From Rhizobium sp. BK650 (lineage in GTDB: Bacteria; Pseudomonadota; Alphaproteobacteria; Rhizobiales; Rhizobiaceae), in contig NZ_JACIBK010000002.1 in assembly GCF_014195325.1 (NCBI RefSeq), positions 711,132-775,131 of the forward strand: DNA of 64,000 bases. The letters are read 5' to 3'. Under the pieces are notes generated by a model that was not told the DNA's origin, did no database searches, and saw nothing but the letters and a program-made list of their open reading frames with translations. The translations under genes and the position numbers were made by a program. Shown here one piece after another: positions 10,899 through 19,410 of this stretch; within the stretch, counting starts at the first letter, position 1; every line of letters begins with the position of its first letter.

Positions 10899-11354
10899 TC
10901 ACGGCAGGTCGCGTTTCCCGGAAAAGAATGTGCGCAACAGATCCGCAGATTCGGTCTCGTTGAATCCGGAATAAACTTCCGGTGCGTGATGGCAGGTTGG
11001 CTTGGCGTAGAAGCGCACGCCATTATCGACAGCGCCGCCCTTCGGGTCTTCTGCTCCGTAATAGAGCCTTCGGATCCGGGCAAAGGAAATGGCGGCCGCA
11101 CACATGGTGCAAGGCTCGAGTGTGACATAGAGATCAGCGCCGACGAGCCGCTCCTGGCCAAGCTTGTCGGCAGCCATGCGGATCGCGGCGATCTCCGCAT
11201 GGGCGGTGATGTCGTTGAGTTCCCGCGTGCGGTTTCCGGAGCTTGCGACTGCTTCGCCATCGACGACGACGACGGCACCGATCGGCACTTCGCCGCGTTC
11301 TCCGGCGGCGCGCGCTTCTACAAGTGCCATCTCCATAAATCGATTTGTCTTCAC
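10899..11354 (-). CDS. tadA: tRNA-specific adenosine deaminase TadA
   Basis: This enzyme converts A34 to inosine in tRNA-Arg(ACG). The zinc-binding deaminase motifs THAE and EPCTMC are intact, and the C-terminal half (ARIRRLYYGAEDPKGGAVDNGVRF) is typical of alphaproteobacterial TadA. I chose the GTG at 11354 because homologues begin only 5-8 residues before FME; a second GTG at 11372 would add six residues. It is divergent from rluB across a space of about 70 bp. Confidence 0.92.
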   Translation of the reverse strand: MKTNRFMEMALVEARAAGERGEVPIGAVVVVDGEAVASSGNRTRELNDITAHAEIAAIRMAADKLGQERLVGADLYVTLEPCTMCAAAISFARIRRLYYGAEDPKGGAVDNGVRFYAKPTCHHAPEVYSGFNETESADLLRTFFSGKRDLP

Positions 11355-11427
11355 GTTCGCAAGAATTTCCACTTAACCGCGGGTGCATGACCTGATAGAC
11401 AGGCCGGAAAAGGCAGGCAAACAACAA

Positions 11428-13371
11428 ATGACATCCAAAGACAAGCCAAAACGCCCAGGCAGCAAGGTTCCGGCGCGCGAAGCCCGGTCCAAAAGCGGCC
11501 CGAAGACCGGTAGCGAGAAGCCGTTCAAGGCTGCTGCGGCGAAAGTCGCGGCTAACGAAGCGGATGGCGACCCCAAGGCGGAACGCATCTCCAAGGTGAT
11601 GGCGCGCGCCGGCGTCGCCTCCCGTCGCGATATCGAACGCATGATCATGGACGGCCGCGTCACGTTGAACGGCAGGCTCTTGGACACGCCCGTCGTCAAC
11701 GTCACGCTCGAAGACAAGATCGAAGTCGATGGCGTGCCGATCCGCGGCATCGAGCGCACGCGCCTGTGGCTCTACCACAAGCCGCAGGGACTTGTGACGA
11801 CGAATTCGGATCCGGAGGGACGACCGACCGTCTTCGACAATCTGCCGGAAGAGCTTCCGCGGGTCATGTCGATCGGCCGCCTCGACATCAATACCGAAGG
11901 CCTGCTGCTGCTCACCAATGATGGCGGCCTCGCCCGTGCACTGGAGCTGCCGACCACGGGCTGGCTGCGCCGCTACCGTGTGCGCGCCCATGGCGATATC
12001 GATCAGGACGCGTTGGACAAGCTGAAGGACGGCATCGCCGTCGATGGCGTTCTCTACGGCTCCATCGAAGCGACGCTCGACCGCACTCAGGGGTCCAACG
12101 TCTGGATCACCATGGGGCTGCGCGAAGGCAAGAACCGTGAAATCAAGAACGTGCTCGGCGCGCTTGGCCTCGAGGTCAACCGCCTGATCCGCGTCTCCTA
12201 CGGCCCCTTCCAGCTTGGCGAACTGCCCGAGGGCCAGGTGATCGAGGTCCGCGGCCGCACGCTGCGCGACCAGCTTGGCCCGCGCCTCATCGAAGATGCC
12301 AAGGCGAATTTCGATGCGCCGATTTATAACGCGCCCGCGGTTGCCGCCGAAGAGGCCGAGGAGCCGGCGCCCGTTCGTCGCGAGCGCCCGCGCCGCGACG
12401 AAGACAAGCGCGAGCGTGCTCTCAGCCGCCTCGACACCAGGCGCGACGACCGCCGGGATGATCGAAAGGATGACCGCCGCGGTGACGACGACAGACCGAA
12501 GCGCCCCGCGCTCGGCAGCCGCCGCAATGCCAATGTCTGGATGGCGCCCGGCGCCCGTCCGCTCGGCGAGAAAGCTGCGGCCAAGGCCGCCAAGAATGCG
12601 CAGACCGCCCGCCGCCGCGGTGAAACATCCGCCCCGGCAAAGGAACCGCGTTTCGACCGCACGAGCGATCGTCCGCGTCCGCAGATCAATCGCGTCCACG
12701 AAGAGGATGGCGAGTGGATTCGTTCGAGCGAGGCACCCCGCAAGCGCGACGAGGACGAAGGTTTCGGCCGCAAGCGCTCCTTCGGCGATCGCCCTGCGCG
12801 CGAAGAAGGTGGCGAGCGTTCGCGCCCGGCCAGAAGCTTCGGCGGTGAGGGCCGCTCCGATCGTCCTCGCGGTGATCGGCCCTTTGGTGATAAGCCGCGT
12901 GGCGAGCGCCGTTCGCGCACGGAAGGGGAGGAACGTCTGCGTTCCTTCCGCGATCGTCCGCGTGACGAAGGCGGCGAACGCTCATCGCGTCCGGCGCGCA
13001 GCTTCGGTGGCGAGGGCCGTTCGGAACGTCCCCGTGGCGGAAAATCCTTTGGCGACAAGCCTTTCGGCGCGAAGCCGCGCGGTGAGCGCCGTCTGCGTGC
13101 GGAAGGTGAAGAAGGTGCGCGCCCCTTCCGTGAGCGCTCTCGCGAGGAGGGCGGAGAGCGTTCCCGTCCGGCTGGAAGCTTTGGCGGTGAGGGCCGTTCG
13201 GAACGTTCGCGCGGCGACAAGCCTTTTGGGGACAAACCCCGTGGCGGAAAGAGTTTTTCCGGCAAGCCGAAAGGCGATCGGCCGGGTGGCGGCGGCAGGC
13301 CTTCCGGCGGGCCGTCCAGAGGTGGTGCGAAAGGCAAGGGAATGACGCGCGGTGCGGATCGTCGGCGGTGA
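11428..13371 (+). CDS. rluB: 23S rRNA pseudouridine synthase (RluB family) with long repetitive tail
   Basis: A 647-residue protein. An S4 RNA-binding domain lies at about residues 50-100 and the pseudouridine synthase domain at about 105-290, with catalytic D153 in GRLDINTEGLLLL. Family members such as RluB of E. coli are near 290 residues, so the last ~350 residues are an extension rich in Arg, Gly, Ser, Asp and Glu with tandem repeats, probably disordered and RNA-binding. The tail codons read in frame with no stop. The 3' end overlaps rsmD by 20 bp, so both rRNA-modifying enzymes are coupled. Confidence 0.94.
   Translation: MTSKDKPKRPGSKVPAREARSKSGPKTGSEKPFKAAAAKVAANEADGDPKAERISKVMARAGVASRRDIERMIMDGRVTLNGRLLDTPVVNVTLEDKIEVDGVPIRGIERTRLWLYHKPQGLVTTNSDPEGRPTVFDNLPEELPRVMSIGRLDINTEGLLLLTNDGGLARALELPTTGWLRRYRVRAHGDIDQDALDKLKDGIAVDGVLYGSIEATLDRTQGSNVWITMGLREGKNREIKNVLGALGLEVNRLIRVSYGPFQLGELPEGQVIEVRGRTLRDQLGPRLIEDAKANFDAPIYNAPAVAAEEAEEPAPVRRERPRRDEDKRERALSRLDTRRDDRRDDRKDDRRGDDDRPKRPALGSRRNANVWMAPGARPLGEKAAAKAAKNAQTARRRGETSAPAKEPRFDRTSDRPRPQINRVHEEDGEWIRSSEAPRKRDEDEGFGRKRSFGDRPAREEGGERSRPARSFGGEGRSDRPRGDRPFGDKPRGERRSRTEGEERLRSFRDRPRDEGGERSSRPARSFGGEGRSERPRGGKSFGDKPFGAKPRGERRLRAEGEEGARPFRERSREEGGERSRPAGSFGGEGRSERSRGDKPFGDKPRGGKSFSGKPKGDRPGGGGRPSGGPSRGGAKGKGMTRGADRRR
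12802..13290 (+). repeat. Tandem coding repeats in the rluB tail
   Basis: Three units start at 12802, 12964 and 13144 (lengths 162, 180 and about 147 bp). Each encodes EGGERS, RPARSFGGEGRSERPRG and GDKPFGDKPRG-like blocks with diverged DNA, so the repeats are old or under selection at protein level. They cover about residues 459-620 of RluB. Confidence 0.8.
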
Positions 13372-13912
13372 GTTTCGCGGACGGCCGCTAGCCGTACCAA
13401 AATCCAACGACATCCGGCCGACTGCGGACCGGACGCGTGAGAGCCTGTTCAACATTCTGAGCCATGCCTATCCGGAATGTATCGACGGCACCCGGATTCT
13501 CGATCTTTTCGCCGGCACCGGGGCCGTCGGCCTCGAAGCCGTTTCACGCGGCTGTCGCCATGCGCTGTTTGTCGAAAACAGCGTCGAGGGCAGGGCGCTC
13601 CTCTGGGAAAACATCGATGCGCTCGGCCTGCATGGCCGCACGCGTATCCTGCGGCGTGATGCGACCGACCTCGGCAGCATCGGCAATCTCGAACCTTTTG
13701 ACGTGCTTTTTGCCGACCCGCCCTATGGCAAGGGTCTGGGCGAGAAAGCGCTTGCGGCGGCGGCCGACGGCGGCTGGTTGAAGCCCGATGCGATCGTCGT
13801 TCTCGAAGAGCGCGCGGAGGTTGCTGTTTCGGTTCATCCCTCCTATGTTTTCCTCGAAAGCCGAATATTCGGCGACACCAGAGTGCATTTCTTCCGGTAT
13901 CAGCCGCAGTAG
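13352..13912 (+). CDS. rsmD: 16S rRNA (guanine(966)-N2)-methyltransferase
   Basis: A 186-residue SAM-dependent methyltransferase acting on 16S rRNA in the 30S subunit. It opens with MRIVGGEFRGRPL, has the SAM-binding DLFAGTGAVG (51-60) and the catalytic DPPY (122-125). The start is a GTG lying inside the end of rluB. Length and motif order match RsmD. Confidence 0.95.
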   Translation: MRIVGGEFRGRPLAVPKSNDIRPTADRTRESLFNILSHAYPECIDGTRILDLFAGTGAVGLEAVSRGCRHALFVENSVEGRALLWENIDALGLHGRTRILRRDATDLGSIGNLEPFDVLFADPPYGKGLGEKALAAAADGGWLKPDAIVVLEERAEVAVSVHPSYVFLESRIFGDTRVHFFRYQPQ

Positions 13913-13933
13913 CCGGCACGTTGGGAGCAGATC

Positions 13934-14815
13934 GTGCCGCAGGCGGAAATCATCAGTCCGAAATCGCCTGCGATCAGCGATCTTCCGACGGTCGCCGTCG
14001 CCTTCGGCGGTGGCGGTGCGCGCGGCCTCTCGCATATCCATGTGATCGAAACGCTGGATGAACTCGGTATCCGTCCCGTGGCGATCTCAGGCTCTTCCAT
14101 CGGCGCCATCATGGGCTCCGGCATGGCGGCCGGCATGTCGGGCGCTGAAATCCGCGAACATGCCCTGGCGACTGTGGGCAACAAGGCCGCAGTCGTCAGC
14201 CGTATCTGGGGATTGCGACCGACGACTGTGCGCGATGCCGTGGCCAAGGGTATTCGCATCGGTCAGTTCAATCTCGAACGTATTCTGAAAGCCTTCCTGC
14301 CATCTGAGCTTCCCCAACGTTTTGAAGATCTGCTCGTGCCTATGAAGGTGATCGCCACCGATTATTACGGCCAGGCCGAGGTCATAGTCGAGCATGGACA
14401 GCTTTTTCCGGCGCTAGCCGCATCGTCGGCCATTCCTGCCGTCTTCATGCCGGTGAGGCTGCATGGCCGGGTGATGATCGACGGCGGCATCGCCAATCCA
14501 GTACCCTACGAATGCCTGATGGACCTTGCCGATATCGTCATCGGCATCGATGTCGTCGGTGCGCCCGAGGGCGATGGAACCCACATCCCGAACCGCATGG
14601 AAAGCATCTTCGGTTCCGGTCAACTGATGATGCAAGCAGCGATTTCCTTGAAGCTGAAGCTCCTGCGCCCGCACATCTTCCTGCGCCCGACGGTTGGCCG
14701 CACCGGCGTCATGGATTTCCTGAAGGCGCGCGACGTGCTCGCAATGTCCGTTGGTGTCAAGGATGAACTGAAATATGCCCTCGACCGGGAAATAGAAGCG
14801 CGGTTGAAGCGCTAA
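13934..14815 (+). CDS. Patatin-like phospholipase (RssA type)
   Basis: A 293-residue serine hydrolase of the patatin family. The oxyanion segment FGGGGARG is at 24-31, the nucleophile elbow GSSIG has S55, and the dyad Asp is D183 in DGGIANP. No signal peptide is evident, so it is probably cytoplasmic or membrane-associated and acts on acyl lipids; the substrate is unknown. The start is a GTG 21 bp after rsmD, suggesting cotranscription. It converges with the antiporter gene. Confidence 0.9.
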   Translation: MPQAEIISPKSPAISDLPTVAVAFGGGGARGLSHIHVIETLDELGIRPVAISGSSIGAIMGSGMAAGMSGAEIREHALATVGNKAAVVSRIWGLRPTTVRDAVAKGIRIGQFNLERILKAFLPSELPQRFEDLLVPMKVIATDYYGQAEVIVEHGQLFPALAASSAIPAVFMPVRLHGRVMIDGGIANPVPYECLMDLADIVIGIDVVGAPEGDGTHIPNRMESIFGSGQLMMQAAISLKLKLLRPHIFLRPTVGRTGVMDFLKARDVLAMSVGVKDELKYALDREIEARLKR

Positions 14816-14835
14816 TTCGGCACCCATGTGGAAGT

Positions 14836-16647
14836 TTAGGCATCGGCCGTCACGTCTGATCTGTTTGCCAGTGGATCGGTGTCGAAAGGATCGGGTGCGC
14901 GCTTGGGCTTGACCAACGGTTCCGGCTTGATCGGCGTTGAGAACAAGAGATCTTGGCCCGCCTGCAAACCCTCGGATACCTGCAGAACCAGCCGCGCCTC
15001 GTCGCGCTTGCGAATGTCTTCGCCGATCTCATAGGCATCGACCTCGGAAACGCCGAGCGCTTCCAGCGTCCGCCGGCCGAAGAGCAGACCGGATTCCAGC
15101 GTTTCGCGCAGCTCGTAATCGACGCCCTTGTTGCGCAACTCGATGGAGTGGATGCGGTCATAGGAACGCACGAAGAGTGTCGTCTGCGGGTAATCGGCCT
15201 GGATCAGTTCGACCACCTTGTCGGTAATTTCTTTCTTCTGGGTGCAGACGAGTACGATCTTCGCCCGGTCGATGCCCGCCGAGCGCAGCACGTCCTTGCG
15301 GGTGCCATCGCCGAAATAGATGCGGAAACCGAAGGAGGAGGCCTGGCGGATGCGGTCGGCCGAAAAGTCGATGACGGTGACGCTTCGCCCGCCGGCAAGC
15401 AGGATCTGTGCGGCGATCTGACCAAAACGCGAGAAGCCGACCATCAGGACGTCAGCACCGGCACCCTCGAAATCCTCGTCCAGTTCCTCATGCGCGTCTC
15501 CCGTCAGCATCCGCTTGGAGAGGGCCGCACCCAGGGGCGTCAGTGCCATGGAAAGGGTGACGATTGCCACAAGAAGCGAGGCCGTGCTGCTCGGCATCAA
15601 CCCGGCAACGGCAGCTGCGGTGAACAGCACGAAGCCGAATTCGCCGCCTTGCGGCAGCAGGAAGGCGATGCGCACGGCATCGTCATGCGAAGAGCGTGTC
15701 AGGCGGCAGAGCGCATAGATGATCAGCGCCTTCACGGCCATGACAACTGGCACAGCGATGATGATGAAGAGCACGTTGTCGAGCAACACCTGAAGCTGCA
15801 ACGACAGACCGACGGCAATGAAGAAGATAGCGAGCAGCACGCCGCGGAAAGGCTCGATATCGGCTTCCAACTCATGTCTGTAGGAGGATTCCGCCAGCAT
15901 GACGCCTGACAGGAAAGCGCCCATCGCCATCGAAAGCCCGGCAAGCTGCATCAGGCTTGCCGACCCCATGACGACGAAGAGGGCGGCTGCGATCATCGCC
16001 TCGCGCGCGCCGGTGCGGGCGATGATCTGGAAGAGGGGCGTCAGCAGATATCGGCCCATGATGATCATTGCACCAACCGCCGCAACGGAGATGGCGAAAT
16101 CAGCAAGCGGATTGCCGCTGCCCTTGTTGCCATCGAGGATGGTGACGACGGCCAGAAGCGGCACGATCGCAAGATCCTGAAAGAGCAACATGGAGAAGGA
16201 GCGCTGCCCATAGCGCGTGTTCACATCGCCGTCGCCTTCGAGGATCTGCATGGCGAAGGCAGTTGACGAAAGCGCCAGCCCGAAGCCCGCGACGATGCTG
16301 CCGCGCCAGTCGAGAACGCCGCAGACCCAGGCGAGTGCGGTCAGGGCCAGGCCCGTCACCACCACCTGTGCCGTACCCAGGCCGAAAATGTCGCGCCGCA
16401 TCTGCCAGAGACGGGAGGGCTTCAATTCAAGCCCGATGATGAACAGCAGGAAGACGACACCGAGTTCGGCGACATCGAGGATCTGCTCGCCATCGGTAAT
16501 GCCATGAAAGATCGGTCCGATGACGACGCCAGCCGCCAGATAGCCGAGAACGGTTCCTAGTCCGAGCTTCTTGAAGATCGGTGCGGCTACGACCGCACCG
16601 CCGAGCAGCAGGATGGTTTCGGAGAAAAGCGCGTTGGGTGCGGACAT
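14836..16647 (-). CDS. Kef-type K+/H+ antiporter with RCK domain
   Basis: A 603-residue inner-membrane protein. Roughly residues 1-390 form 12-13 hydrophobic helices of the CPA2 family (GYLAAGVVIGP near 35-45, FLLFIIGLELKP near 68-79). A soluble RCK-N domain follows, with the nucleotide-binding strand LMVGFSRFGQIAAQIL near residue 420. The last ~40 residues are Pro/Asp-rich. It resembles KefB/KefC, K+ efflux systems protecting against electrophiles. The ATG at 16647 starts the first helix directly; a longer frame to 16878 adds non-family sequence. Divergent from pmbA. Confidence 0.9.
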   Translation of the reverse strand: MSAPNALFSETILLLGGAVVAAPIFKKLGLGTVLGYLAAGVVIGPIFHGITDGEQILDVAELGVVFLLFIIGLELKPSRLWQMRRDIFGLGTAQVVVTGLALTALAWVCGVLDWRGSIVAGFGLALSSTAFAMQILEGDGDVNTRYGQRSFSMLLFQDLAIVPLLAVVTILDGNKGSGNPLADFAISVAAVGAMIIMGRYLLTPLFQIIARTGAREAMIAAALFVVMGSASLMQLAGLSMAMGAFLSGVMLAESSYRHELEADIEPFRGVLLAIFFIAVGLSLQLQVLLDNVLFIIIAVPVVMAVKALIIYALCRLTRSSHDDAVRIAFLLPQGGEFGFVLFTAAAVAGLMPSSTASLLVAIVTLSMALTPLGAALSKRMLTGDAHEELDEDFEGAGADVLMVGFSRFGQIAAQILLAGGRSVTVIDFSADRIRQASSFGFRIYFGDGTRKDVLRSAGIDRAKIVLVCTQKKEITDKVVELIQADYPQTTLFVRSYDRIHSIELRNKGVDYELRETLESGLLFGRRTLEALGVSEVDAYEIGEDIRKRDEARLVLQVSEGLQAGQDLLFSTPIKPEPLVKPKRAPDPFDTDPLANRSDVTADA

Positions 16648-16761
16648 GCTTCGTTTCTTTCGACGGCGGGGCAAGCAGGCAGCCAGGAAAAGAATCGGCA
16701 TCCACGGCCTTGATGCTTTCGGGAGTGCACAATAAATGGAACTGGAAGGAAAGGCCAAATC

Positions 16762-18111
16762 ATGTCCCCTAAAATCGATTCCTCGACGCTTCTTTCCCGT
16801 GCAACTCAATTGATCGATCTGGCGAAAAAGGCAGGTGCCGATGCCGCCGACGCTGTGGTCGTCCGCTCGCGTGCGCAATCGGTCAGCGTTCGCTTAGGCA
16901 AGGTTGAAGGAACGGAGTCCTCCGAGAGCGACGACTTTTCGCTCCGCGTCTTCATCGGCAAGCGGGTGGCAAGCGTTTCGGCCAATCCGGGTTTCGACTT
17001 GCAGGCGCTCGCCGAGCGCGCCGTCGCCATGGCAAAGGTCTCGCCGGAGGATTCGTTCGCGTGTCTTGCTGACGAGAGCCGGCTCGCGAAAACCTATCCC
17101 GATCTGCAGTTGCTCGATACGACGGAGGTCGGCACCGATCAGCTGCGGGAAGCAGCCCTTGCTGCAGAAGCGGCCGCCCTTGCAGTCAAAGGTGTCACCA
17201 ATTCCTCCGGCGCCGGCGCTTCGGCCGGCATGGGCGGGCTGGTGCTTGCTACGTCGCACGGCTTCGAAGGCAGCTATATGGCATCCCGCTTCGGCAACTC
17301 CGTCAGCGTCATTGCCGGCGAAGGCACCGGCATGGAGCGAGACTACGATTTCGACAGCCGCCTCTATTATATCGAGTTGGATGATCCCGCCGAGATCGGC
17401 CGGCGTGCCGGCGAGCGCGCCATCAAGCGCGTCAATCCGCGGCAAGTTCCGACCGGCAAGGACATTACCGTCATCTTCGATCCGCGTGTCGCTCGCGGTT
17501 TCGTCGGCCATATCGCCGGCGCTATCAATGGCGCGTCGGTCGCCCGCAAGACAAGTTTCCTGCGTGACAAGATGGGCCAGCAGGTGCTGAAAGCAGGTCT
17601 GTCGGTCACTGACGATCCTCTGATCGTGCGCGGGCCGTCCTCTCGTCCCTTCGACGGCGAAGGCGTGTCTGGCGAGCGGCTGGTGATGATCGAGAACGGC
17701 GTGCTCAAGCACTGGTTCCTGTCTACCTCGACCGCGAATGAAATCGGTGGCCTGGAGACCAATGGCCGCGGCGTGCGCGGCGGCACTTCGGTCACGCCCG
17801 CCTCTACCAATCTGGCACTGGAGCCCGGTGACATATCGCCTGAAGAGCTGATCCGCAGCGTCGGCAACGGTTTCTACGTGACCGAGTTGATCGGCCAGGG
17901 CGTCAATATGATAACGGGTGAATACAGCCGAGGTGCGACCGGTTTCTGGATCGAGAACGGCGAACTCACTTTCCCCGTATCGGAGGTGACGATCGCCTCG
18001 AACCTCAAGGATATGTTCATGCGGATGACGCTCGCCAATGACATCGACCGTAAGTTCGGCGTGGCGGCTCCGACCTTCGCGATTGAAGGCATGACGCTTG
18101 CCGGCCGCTGA
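16762..18111 (+). CDS. pmbA: TldD/PmbA family metalloprotease (PmbA/TldE)
   Basis: A 449-residue cytoplasmic protein full length for PmbA/TldE, the partner of TldD in a protease that matures peptides and degrades antitoxins. The segments VSVRLGKVEG (near 40), the mid-protein PRVARGFVGHIAGAINGASV and the C-terminal GVNMITGEYSRGATGFWIENGE are family hallmarks. TldD carries the metal site; PmbA lacks it. cysQ follows 16 bp later, in the same direction. Confidence 0.93.
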   Translation: MSPKIDSSTLLSRATQLIDLAKKAGADAADAVVVRSRAQSVSVRLGKVEGTESSESDDFSLRVFIGKRVASVSANPGFDLQALAERAVAMAKVSPEDSFACLADESRLAKTYPDLQLLDTTEVGTDQLREAALAAEAAALAVKGVTNSSGAGASAGMGGLVLATSHGFEGSYMASRFGNSVSVIAGEGTGMERDYDFDSRLYYIELDDPAEIGRRAGERAIKRVNPRQVPTGKDITVIFDPRVARGFVGHIAGAINGASVARKTSFLRDKMGQQVLKAGLSVTDDPLIVRGPSSRPFDGEGVSGERLVMIENGVLKHWFLSTSTANEIGGLETNGRGVRGGTSVTPASTNLALEPGDISPEELIRSVGNGFYVTELIGQGVNMITGEYSRGATGFWIENGELTFPVSEVTIASNLKDMFMRMTLANDIDRKFGVAAPTFAIEGMTLAGR

Positions 18112-18127
18112 TGAACGGATCGATGCG

Positions 18128-18934
18128 ATGAGCGATACGGACAACCGCTGGCAAAGCGATCTCGCACTGATCGCCGATGCTGCAAAACAGGCGGGCGCCA
18201 TCGCACTCGGTTTCTTCAACAAGTCGCCGGAAGTCTGGTGGAAAAACGAGGATCGCTCACCGGTCAGTGCAGCCGATTTTGCGGCCAATAAAAAGCTCGA
18301 AACCATTCTGCGCAACGCACGGCCGGCCTATGGCTGGCTGTCGGAAGAGACCGACGACGATGCGGGGCGATTGGAACAAGAGACGCTATTCATCGTCGAT
18401 CCGATTGATGGCACACGGGCCTTCCTCGCCGGCAAGGTTCTCTGGTGCGTTAGCGTTGGTATCGTTCATCGCGGTCGCCCCGTCGCGGGTGTACTTTATG
18501 CGCCGGCGCTCGACGAGCTCTATGAAGCGGTGGAAGGCGGTCAGGCCCTGAAAAACGGCAAGCCGATTTCCGTTTCCACGCGCGGCGAGACCGACCTCAG
18601 TCGGCTTGCCGTCAGCGAGGAATTGTTCAAGATTCTGCCGGCGGCGGTTCGTGAACGCAGCGAGCGCGTCAAATATATCCCCTCGCTTGCTTACCGCATC
18701 GCCATGGTGGCTGACGGCCGGCTGGACACGACGTTTGTCGGTCGGAATGCCCATGACTGGGATATCGCGGCAGCGGATCTTATTCTCGAACGTGCCGGCG
18801 GCGGCCTCGTCGATCTCTCCGGGCATCCGACAACCTATAATAGAGAGAAAATCAGCCACGAGGCTCTCTGCGCTTCGCCTGTCCCGCGTCTCCGCGAATA
18901 TCTGGACTTGTTCACTCAGCTAAGAGACGGTTGA
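18128..18934 (+). CDS. cysQ: Inositol monophosphatase family protein, CysQ-like
   Basis: A 268-residue metal-dependent phosphatase. The signature DPIDGT lies at 91-96, the acidic pair EE near 73-74, and the C-terminal motif WDIAAAD at 211-217, giving the three-metal site. By size and sequence it fits 3'(2'),5'-bisphosphate nucleotidase CysQ, which clears PAP from sulfate assimilation, but inositol monophosphatase activity cannot be excluded. It sits between pmbA and the DUF4170-waaA-lpxK envelope genes. Confidence 0.85.
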   Translation: MSDTDNRWQSDLALIADAAKQAGAIALGFFNKSPEVWWKNEDRSPVSAADFAANKKLETILRNARPAYGWLSEETDDDAGRLEQETLFIVDPIDGTRAFLAGKVLWCVSVGIVHRGRPVAGVLYAPALDELYEAVEGGQALKNGKPISVSTRGETDLSRLAVSEELFKILPAAVRERSERVKYIPSLAYRIAMVADGRLDTTFVGRNAHDWDIAAADLILERAGGGLVDLSGHPTTYNREKISHEALCASPVPRLREYLDLFTQLRDG

Positions 18935-18994
18935 CGTTTCCGTCAAAATCCCTCAGATGAGGGGCCGGAGGAGAATAGCAGAAAGAGAATAAAA

Positions 18995-19243
18995 ATGACG
19001 GACTCCGGCGGTAAAAAGCAGCTCTTGCACCTCGTCTTTGGTGGCGAACTCGAAAGCCTTGAAGGCATCCAGTTTCGGGATCTTAGGGATCTCGATATTG
19101 TCGGTATTTTTCCCGACTATGCCACGGCATTGACGGCTTGGAAGGCCAAGGCGCAGCAGACGGTCGATAACGCGCATATGCGTTACTTCATCGTCCACAT
19201 GCATCGTCTGCTCGACCCGCAGGATACGACCGGGAGCAAGTGA
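18995..19243 (+). CDS. DUF4170 family protein
   Basis: A small soluble protein of 82 residues without signal or membrane segment. The pattern LVFGGELESLEGIQFRDL, then DIVGIFPDY and the C-terminal YFIVHMHRLLDP is that of the DUF4170 family found in alphaproteobacteria beside waaA. Function unknown; the position between cysQ and waaA suggests a link to Kdo/lipid A assembly. Confidence 0.85.
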   Translation: MTDSGGKKQLLHLVFGGELESLEGIQFRDLRDLDIVGIFPDYATALTAWKAKAQQTVDNAHMRYFIVHMHRLLDPQDTTGSK

Positions 19244-19410
19244 GCCCCAACAGCAATAGGCTGGCTTTCCGCTGTCCACAGCGGAGGCCTTTGCGCATCG
19301 GTTTCGCGCTTCCGTGGACGCATTCTGAACAAATTAATCGGTCATTGCGGCCGCAACGATAATTAGGGAATTGGATCGATGTCGATCTGCATGGATCGGA
19401 GATCTGCCGA

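Noticed and set aside
11134..12699. A 521-codon minus-strand frame over rluB
   Set aside because: It is a reverse-strand shadow of rluB, and it also covers part of tadA in another frame.
12802..13290. Repeats as a CRISPR array
   Set aside because: The units are 147-180 bp, lie in frame in rluB and have no spacers.
16894..18315. A 473-codon minus-strand frame over pmbA and cysQ
   Set aside because: Both plus-strand genes are clear; this frame crosses their boundary without a recognisable domain.
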